DNA of 5,561 nucleotides, taken from the NCBI GenBank assembly GCA_009908585.1, contig JAAAOZ010000078.1:1-5561 (forward strand). The letters run 5' to 3'. The DNA comes from Chloroflexota bacterium. Lineage in GTDB: Bacteria; Chloroflexota; Anaerolineae; B4-G1; SLSP01. Under the pieces are notes generated by a model, which did no database searches, had not been told where the DNA came from, and saw only the letters and a program-made list of their open reading frames with translations. Of the stretch, positions 1 to 4,374 are shown piece after piece (position 1 is the stretch's first letter; every line of letters begins with the position of its first letter). A program made the position numbers and the translations under genes.

Positions 1-2
1 TG

Positions 3-2540
3 TTTATCGCGACGACGGCCAGCGCGGAAGGCATGCCGATCACGGCGTACATCTCCCGGACGACCTCCCTGCCAACACCAATGGCCTTGGGCGCGGCGTG
101 GGATGAGACCTTAGCCGAGACGGCTGGCTACGTGATGGGCCGCGAGTTGTCCGCATTGGGCGTTAATCTCTTTTTAGGTCCGGATCTGGATGTGATGTTG
201 ACGCCGCGTCCGGGTGATCCTTCCGATCTTGGCGCACGGGTCTTCGGCAGCCATCCTTTCTGGGTGGGGAAGCTGGGTCAAGCCTATATTCAGGGGATGC
301 ACCAGGGCAGTGAGCGGCGGATGTTGGTGGCGCCCCGTCATCTGCCGGGGTTGGGAAGCGCGGATCGGCCCCTGAGTGAGGAAATCCCCACCGTCCAAAA
401 ATCCATGGCCGAACTGGAACAAGATGAGTTAGTGCCTTTCTTCGCTGCGATGGAGGGGGAGCCGAGCGCTGCTTCTGTTGCGGATGGCGTCTTGGTGACG
501 CATAATCGCTACCGGGGGTTTGAGGGCAATATCCGAATTTCCACCCAGCCGATTAGCTTGGACACGCAGGCGCTCAAGCTTCTGATGAACTTGGAGCAGG
601 TTGTGAGCTGGCGGGAGGCCGGGGGTGTGTTGGTCTCTGAGAATTTGGGACTGCGTTCGATACGAGAATTCTACAACCCAGAGGGCACGTCGTTCAACGC
701 TCGCCGCGTCGTCCAAGAGGCGCTGATCGCTGGTAATGATCTCCTCATCATGGATAAATTCTCCGCCGATGGGGAATGGCCCACGCACTTCGCCAATATC
801 CGGGATACTCTGGAATTTCTGACGACCTTGTATGAAAGCGATACAACCTTCCAGAGCATCGTGGACGCGGCTGTGTATCGTGTCGTGCAGATGAAGTTGC
901 GGGCCTTCTCGGAATTTTCGTTGCCGGCGGTGAGTGTCGTGCCCGACGCGGCCGAAGAGGTCTTAGCCGAAGAGCAAAGCATCAGTGCGCAGACGGCGAT
1001 GAATGCGTTGACGTTGATCTTCCCGCTTTCAGAGGATCTGTTGTTGCCGCCGCCGCAGGAAGATGAATCGATTGTGATTTTTACTCAGGAGCACGATGTT
1101 CAACCCTTGGCCGGAGGGCCGACGTTGCCTTTATTGCAACGGGATACGGTGTCCAATGCAATCCAACGTTTTTACGGCCCACAGGGGACGGGCGTCATTG
1201 AGCCGGGCGCCGTCCAATCGTTTACGTTCTCACAATTGCGTCGGGCGTTGGAGACCGGCCCGCAGCCGGTGGTTGTGGAGCCGTCAGAAGAAACACCCGA
1301 AGAAGAATCGGAACCAATCGAGGGTGAGGATGGAGAAGAAGCGCCGGCCGAGGAAGAAACGCCAACTGTCACACCTACGTCGGTTCCCGTGCCTATCGCC
1401 AACATTGTCTTCGATGCGCTTGAGCGGGCGGATTGGATTATCTTTGCGCCGATGGGTTTATATCCAGATGATCCCAATGCCACAGCGCTGAAAGATTTCC
1501 TGGGAGAGCAGGCGGGCCTGTTGGATGCGCAACTGGTCGTCCTGTCGTTTGGCCCACCCTATGAACTAGATAGCACGGAGATCAGCAAATTGGATCTCTA
1601 CTACGCGCTTTACTCCCCCGGAGATGCCTTTGTCGAGGTCGGAGTCCGCGCGCTTTTCCGTGATTTGGTCGCCGCTGGGGCGTCGCCGGTGAATATTCCC
1701 GCCCTGAACTACGATATTTCGCAACAGACCAAGCCAGATCCCGCCCAAATGATTGGGTTGAACCTGGTGGACGTCGCTGGCGAGGTGTTGACACCCCTCA
1801 AGGAGAGCAACATTCGTAAAGGAGACGTCGTCAACTTGCAGACAGGGGTGATTTTGGATCGCAATGGGCATCCGGTACCGGATGGTACGCCTGTGCAGTT
1901 TTTGTTGTCCTACCCGCAGGAAGGGGTCGAACAAGTTGTGCAGGCGAGGACGCAGGGAGGCATCGGCGCCACATCCGTCACGTTGGATCGGGTGGGGCAG
2001 TTGGATATCACCGTGCAATCGGAGCCGGCGCTTTCATCTGTGCGGCTCCAGTTGAACATTCGCGAGGATTCTGTGGACGTCTTTTCCAGCACGCCAACGC
2101 CGGCGCCTACGCCTTCTGTTGAAGTTGCTGAAGTTGAGGAAGAAACCGCAACGCCCACACTCCAGCCAGAATTACCCAAAGATCAGCGCCTTCCAGAGCC
2201 AATTCGATTGCCGAGGCCGCAGAGATGGCGGCTCCTGGGATGGGCTTTGATGGGGACAGTGGCCGTCATGGTGCTGGGGATTATCTGGGGGCGCGAGCGC
2301 AAGATGCCGGCCGAGGTCGCGATGCATTTTGGTCTTCTGGGCGCTATCGGTAGCTTGGCGACCTATGTGATCTGGATTGCTGTGGGGCGATTCCAGATTC
2401 CAGCCTGGTATTATGGGATAGCGCGGCAAGAATTTGTGGCGAGTGGTATCACGTTGGGGATGGGAGCGCTTGTGTTGTTGATCGCGATGAGGGCCGACTT
2501 TCTGCGGCGCGAGTTACAGGAGGCGCCTTCAAGGCGTTAG
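3..2540 (+). CDS. GH3-fold (beta-N-acetylhexosaminidase-like) membrane-anchored protein, 5' partial, probably catalytically impaired
   Basis: The frame is open from the window edge with no stop, and the residues before the first ATG (position 33) already fit the GH3 barrel, so the true start lies upstream. Counting visible residues from nt 3: the GH3 N-terminal barrel spans about 1-300 (LPTPMALGA, LGVNLFLGPDLDV, FGSHPFWVGKLGQAYIQG). A GH3 C-terminal-like domain spans about 355-590 (LVVLSFGPPYELD, YALYSPGD, LFRDLVAAGASPVNIP) and is interrupted at about 426-463 by an acidic E/P/T linker. An Ig/invasin-like beta domain follows (about 593-686, GVILDRNGHPVPDGTPVQF), then a second P/T/E linker and three membrane helices (about 744-762, 774-794, 811-829) with an Arg-rich tail. 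The positive-inside rule places the GH3 part outside the cell. Family enzymes cleave beta-linked sugars such as GlcNAc. Here the KHFPGHG loop reads RHLPGLG and the nucleophile SD motif reads SE, so activity is doubtful. A structural or sugar-binding role is possible. Confidence 0.9.
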   Translation, partial: FIATTASAEGMPITAYISRTTSLPTPMALGAAWDETLAETAGYVMGRELSALGVNLFLGPDLDVMLTPRPGDPSDLGARVFGSHPFWVGKLGQAYIQGMHQGSERRMLVAPRHLPGLGSADRPLSEEIPTVQKSMAELEQDELVPFFAAMEGEPSAASVADGVLVTHNRYRGFEGNIRISTQPISLDTQALKLLMNLEQVVSWREAGGVLVSENLGLRSIREFYNPEGTSFNARRVVQEALIAGNDLLIMDKFSADGEWPTHFANIRDTLEFLTTLYESDTTFQSIVDAAVYRVVQMKLRAFSEFSLPAVSVVPDAAEEVLAEEQSISAQTAMNALTLIFPLSEDLLLPPPQEDESIVIFTQEHDVQPLAGGPTLPLLQRDTVSNAIQRFYGPQGTGVIEPGAVQSFTFSQLRRALETGPQPVVVEPSEETPEEESEPIEGEDGEEAPAEEETPTVTPTSVPVPIANIVFDALERADWIIFAPMGLYPDDPNATALKDFLGEQAGLLDAQLVVLSFGPPYELDSTEISKLDLYYALYSPGDAFVEVGVRALFRDLVAAGASPVNIPALNYDISQQTKPDPAQMIGLNLVDVAGEVLTPLKESNIRKGDVVNLQTGVILDRNGHPVPDGTPVQFLLSYPQEGVEQVVQARTQGGIGATSVTLDRVGQLDITVQSEPALSSVRLQLNIREDSVDVFSSTPTPAPTPSVEVAEVEEETATPTLQPELPKDQRLPEPIRLPRPQRWRLLGWALMGTVAVMVLGIIWGRERKMPAEVAMHFGLLGAIGSLATYVIWIAVGRFQIPAWYYGIARQEFVASGITLGMGALVLLIAMRADFLRRELQEAPSRR

Positions 2541-3509
2541 TAAGATCGCAATTGCCAGCAGGCTGAAGGCGATGAGGATCAAGGGGAGGTTGGAGCGGAC
2601 AGCGTCATCCAAATCTCGCGCGGGCAACACAAAGGGCTTGGTATTGAGTGGTCCGGCGGATTGGTGTAGCATCTTTTGGAAGGTCTCGATGTCCGCGATC
2701 CGGTCGCCGGGATGCAGCGCCAGTGCAGCGAGGATGGTTTGCTCAACGGCTGGCCGGATGTGTGGATTGATCTCGCGCGGTGGGGCCAGCAGTTCTGGCT
2801 CGAGAAAGCGCTCGCGAGCTGTGGCTGGCGGTTTCCCCGTCAGGAGATGATAGAGGGTCGCGCCTAGGGCGTAAATATCACTGCGCGTATCCGTATGAGT
2901 GTCATCGCCCCCATATTGTTCCAGCGGCGTGTAGGCGGCGGTGCCGCGCCCTTGAACGACCGTGATCGTGCGCGCTTCATCGTGTGTCAGCACTTTGACC
3001 AGGCCGAAATCCACCAACTTGAGCAGGCCAGAGGGGGTGAGTTTGATATTGGAGGGCTTAATATCGCGGTGTAAGATGGGCGGATTTTGCTGATGCAGAT
3101 AGGACAAAGCGCTGCACAATTGATCGGCCCAATCCAGCACTTGCGCTTCTTTCAGAAATCCCTCATCTTGCTGTGCATGCGTGATCAACTCGCGCAGATC
3201 GTGACCCGGCACAAAATCCATCACCAGGTACTCGCGGCCTTTCTGGGTGAAATAATCGGAGACTTTAGGCAAATTAGGATGATCCAATCGGGCCAGTACC
3301 GAGGCTTCTTGCCGGAATTGCTCCTGGATTTGCTGGCGGCTCGTCTCCTCCATATCTGGGTCGGGCGCGATTTCCTTGATGGCACAGATGCGCCCGGTCA
3401 AGAGCGTATCTTCGGCGCGATAGACAGCGCCCATCCCGCCTTGACCAATTGGCCCGACGATCTTATACCTGTTTTTGAGCAGGGTTTGGGAAGCCAGTAG
3501 CTTTGCCAT
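2529..3509 (-). CDS. Tail-anchored Ser/Thr protein kinase (PknB/Hanks type)
   Basis: A complete 326-aa kinase. Visible motifs are: Gly-rich loop GQGGMGAVY (22-30), AIK lysine K45, alpha-C glutamate E68, catalytic loop HRDIKPSN (147-154), DFG (167-169), activation segment with T181, T183 and T190, P-L-E (195-197, APE equivalent) and DxRSDIYALG (207-216). All catalytic residues are intact, so it should be active. After the kinase domain (about 15-283) come a short linker and one hydrophobic helix (about 308-324) ending at the C-terminus, so there is no external PASTA or other sensor domain. I chose ATG 3509 over the upstream in-frame ATGs (3524, 3542 and 3719) because MAKLLASQTLLKNRYKI is the usual kinase N-terminus and a consensus promoter lies where the longer forms would be coded. 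No Shine-Dalgarno is seen. It is divergent from the FHA regulator and convergent with the GH3 gene (stops overlap by 12 bp). Its likely substrate is the neighbouring FHA protein (inference). Confidence 0.96.
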   Translation of the reverse strand: MAKLLASQTLLKNRYKIVGPIGQGGMGAVYRAEDTLLTGRICAIKEIAPDPDMEETSRQQIQEQFRQEASVLARLDHPNLPKVSDYFTQKGREYLVMDFVPGHDLRELITHAQQDEGFLKEAQVLDWADQLCSALSYLHQQNPPILHRDIKPSNIKLTPSGLLKLVDFGLVKVLTHDEARTITVVQGRGTAAYTPLEQYGGDDTHTDTRSDIYALGATLYHLLTGKPPATARERFLEPELLAPPREINPHIRPAVEQTILAALALHPGDRIADIETFQKMLHQSAGPLNTKPFVLPARDLDDAVRSNLPLILIAFSLLAIAILLTP

Positions 3510-3515
3510 TATGAT
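3486..3515 (+). promoter_or_regulatory. Possible weak promoter for the FHA-winged-helix gene
   Basis: On the plus strand TTGGGA (3486-3491, 4 of 6 matches to TTGACA) lies 18 bp before TATGAT (3510-3515, 5 of 6 matches to TATAAT). Transcription would begin near 3522 and give a leader of about 57 nt carrying the Shine-Dalgarno at 3567. The -35 lies inside the kinase coding region, and this promoter would share its palindromic -10 region with the kinase promoter. No better plus-strand promoter was found between 3510 and 3578. The call is weak. Confidence 0.3.
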
Positions 3516-3526
3516 ATTGATCATAA
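3509..3526. promoter_or_regulatory. 18-bp palindrome TTATGAT-ATTG-ATCATAA, candidate operator
   Basis: Perfect 7-bp arms (3509-3515 and 3520-3526) flank a 4-bp centre. The site covers the kinase -10 box, the predicted start site and the first base of its start codon, the usual position of an autoregulatory operator. Because of the symmetry a TATGAT -10-like hexamer is also present on the plus strand (3510-3515). The binding protein is unknown. The adjacent winged-helix regulator is one candidate, although PhoB-type proteins more often bind direct repeats. The symmetry could also arise just from two facing -10 boxes. Confidence 0.5.
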
Positions 3527-3547
3527 CCCGGTTAGGATGCATGTCAA
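3520..3547 (-). promoter_or_regulatory. sigma70-type promoter of the kinase gene, predicting a (nearly) leaderless mRNA
   Basis: On the minus strand a perfect -35 TTGACA (3547-3542) is followed by a 16-bp spacer and the -10 TATGAT (3525-3520; 5 of 6 consensus bases). Transcription would start near 3512-3514, only about 3-5 nt before the kinase ATG at 3509. This fits the absence of a ribosome-binding site and excludes the longer in-frame starts at 3524 and upstream. Confidence 0.7.
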
Positions 3548-3549
3548 GG

Positions 3550-3559
3550 TTTCGAATAG
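3550..3559 (+). promoter_or_regulatory. TTTCGNNTAG motif, candidate regulator half-site
   Basis: TTTCGAATAG lies just upstream of the FHA regulator's ribosome-binding site. The same pattern with two variable central bases occurs at 4289-4298 (TTTCGCGTAG) and on the minus strand at 4368-4359 (TTTCGCATAG), i.e. in both arms of the inverted repeat before the membrane-protein gene. It was found by eye and could be chance. Confidence 0.25.
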
Positions 3560-3566
3560 CGGTATT

Positions 3567-3575
3567 AAAGGAGAG
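3567..3575 (+). promoter_or_regulatory. Shine-Dalgarno AAAGGAGAG that fixes the FHA regulator start
   Basis: A strong purine-rich site lies a few bases before ATG 3579. It supports that start over the in-frame ATG at 3537, which has no such site and would overlap the kinase promoter. It is the only clear Shine-Dalgarno at a gene start in this window; the kinase and the downstream membrane-protein gene lack one. Confidence 0.85.
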
Positions 3576-3578
3576 TTC

Positions 3579-4259
3579 ATGGACGAAGTAAAGCAGGAGA
3601 ATCATCCGTTTTTGATCATCTATAAAGGTGCACTGGCGGGCACGCGATGGCCCTTGGACAGCGATACCGTGACCATCGGGCGCGGATCGGACTGTGATAT
3701 TGTTATGTTGGAGCGGCAAATCTCACGATACCACGTGCGCATCGAGCGTGATGAGCGTGGCTATCTCCTGCGGGATCTGGGGAGCAAAAATGGCACCTTC
3801 GTGAACGACGAACCGGTGCGTGAGCAGCCCTATCGTCTTCGCGACGGCGATGAGATCAATTTGGCGAAGACGGTGCAAATGGGATTTGTCGCCGGCGACG
3901 CGACGTTGCCATTGGAATCTTTAGAGGGTGAAAGTGCTGTGGTATCAGAGGCCTCAGACTCCGAATTGAAAGTGCATCCTACGACGCGCCGCGTCTGCTT
4001 GGGGCGTGAGGAATTGGATCCGCCGCTCTCGCCGGCCCAATTTGCCCTGCTTGACTTACTGGCTTCTTCGGGCGGCCGGGTTGTCACCCGGCAGGAGATT
4101 ATCGAGACGGTCTGGCCGGATGCAGTGGGCGGCGTGACGGATCAGGCCGTCGATGCGTTGGTTTATCGTTTGCGAGAGCGCCTGGCGGAACTGAACCCAG
4201 ATCACGAGTATGTTGTGACCGTGCGTGGGCATGGGTTGCGGTTTGAACAGGTTGAGTAG
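3579..4259 (+). CDS. FHA domain-winged-helix transcriptional regulator
   Basis: A 226-aa cytoplasmic protein. The N-terminal FHA domain (about 11-104) has all the signature residues: G34-R35 (TIGRGSDCDI), S49-R-x-H52 and S69-K-N71-G-T73, so it should bind phosphothreonine peptides. An acidic, Ser-rich linker (about 107-129) leads to an OmpR/PhoB-type winged helix (about 130-224): the LSPAQFALLDLLASSGGRVVTRQEI region, then W179-P, the recognition helix VDALVYRLRERL (191-202) and the closing wing YVVTVRGHGLRF. There is no receiver domain, so control is presumably through the FHA domain. The order is reversed relative to mycobacterial EmbR, which has the winged helix first and the FHA last and is controlled by the kinase PknH. 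The divergent kinase next door makes a kinase-regulator pair likely (inference). Targets are unknown; its own divergent promoter region and the downstream inverted repeat are candidates. The start is set by a strong Shine-Dalgarno. Confidence 0.95.
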   Translation: MDEVKQENHPFLIIYKGALAGTRWPLDSDTVTIGRGSDCDIVMLERQISRYHVRIERDERGYLLRDLGSKNGTFVNDEPVREQPYRLRDGDEINLAKTVQMGFVAGDATLPLESLEGESAVVSEASDSELKVHPTTRRVCLGREELDPPLSPAQFALLDLLASSGGRVVTRQEIIETVWPDAVGGVTDQAVDALVYRLRERLAELNPDHEYVVTVRGHGLRFEQVE

Positions 4260-4282
4260 CGCGGTGAAAATCGTGTTTTCTG

Positions 4283-4374
4283 AGTTTATTTCGCGTAGTC
4301 ATAAAGCTTGGCGTAAAAACGGTTCGATTTTTACTTTTCCAATAAGATAAGAAATAGACTATGCGAAATAAACT
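4283..4374. repeat. 92-bp inverted repeat with 18-nt arms, the right arm containing a start codon
   Basis: The left arm (4283-4300) is AGTTTATTTCGCGTAGTC and the right arm (4357-4374) is GACTATGCGAAATAAACT. They are reverse complements at 17 of 18 positions, separated by 56 nt. The only mismatch is at 4362, the T of the ATG that starts the next gene; in RNA it would be a G-U pair (4295 with 4362). The arms stop sharply on both sides. Possible roles are an RNA stem hiding the start codon in read-through transcripts, a pair of protein-binding sites around a promoter, or the terminal repeats of a small non-autonomous element. No convincing target-site duplication is seen at the ends. Confidence 0.9.
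4308..4342 (+). other. Nested hairpin inside the inverted repeat; weak terminator or attenuator candidate
   Basis: GTAAAAA (4313-4319) pairs with TTTTTAC (4328-4334), with two more C-G pairs towards a small loop. An outer TTGG (4308-4311) can pair with CCAA (4339-4342). TTTT follows the 7-bp stem (4335-4338), resembling a terminator for the FHA gene, but the stem is AT-rich and would be weak. The same stretch holds a poor promoter-like pair, TTGGCG (4308-4313) and TTTACT (4330-4335, spacer 16), that could serve the downstream gene. The rest of the 4260-4360 gap holds no gene. Confidence 0.4.

Noticed and set aside
1566..2018. Minus-strand 150-codon open frame opposite the GH3 gene
   Set aside because: The plus strand here codes recognisable GH3 C-terminal and Ig-like sequence; the antisense frame shows no domain, ribosome-binding site or coherent composition.
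2524..2536. Small CGCC-TTCAA-GGCG hairpin at the convergent stops as a bidirectional terminator
   Set aside because: The stem is only 4 bp with no T-tract on either side.
3087..3500. Plus-strand 137-codon open frame opposite the kinase
   Set aside because: It is entirely antisense to conserved kinase motifs, so it is a by-product of their codon use.
3510..3719. N-terminal extension of the kinase from upstream in-frame ATGs
   Set aside because: The extension overlaps the kinase promoter and the 5' end and Shine-Dalgarno of the FHA gene, and does not resemble a kinase N-terminus.
4283..4374. Calling the inverted repeat a definite MITE or insertion-sequence remnant
   Set aside because: No convincing target-site duplication flanks it, no transposase fragment is present and copy number cannot be judged from one window.
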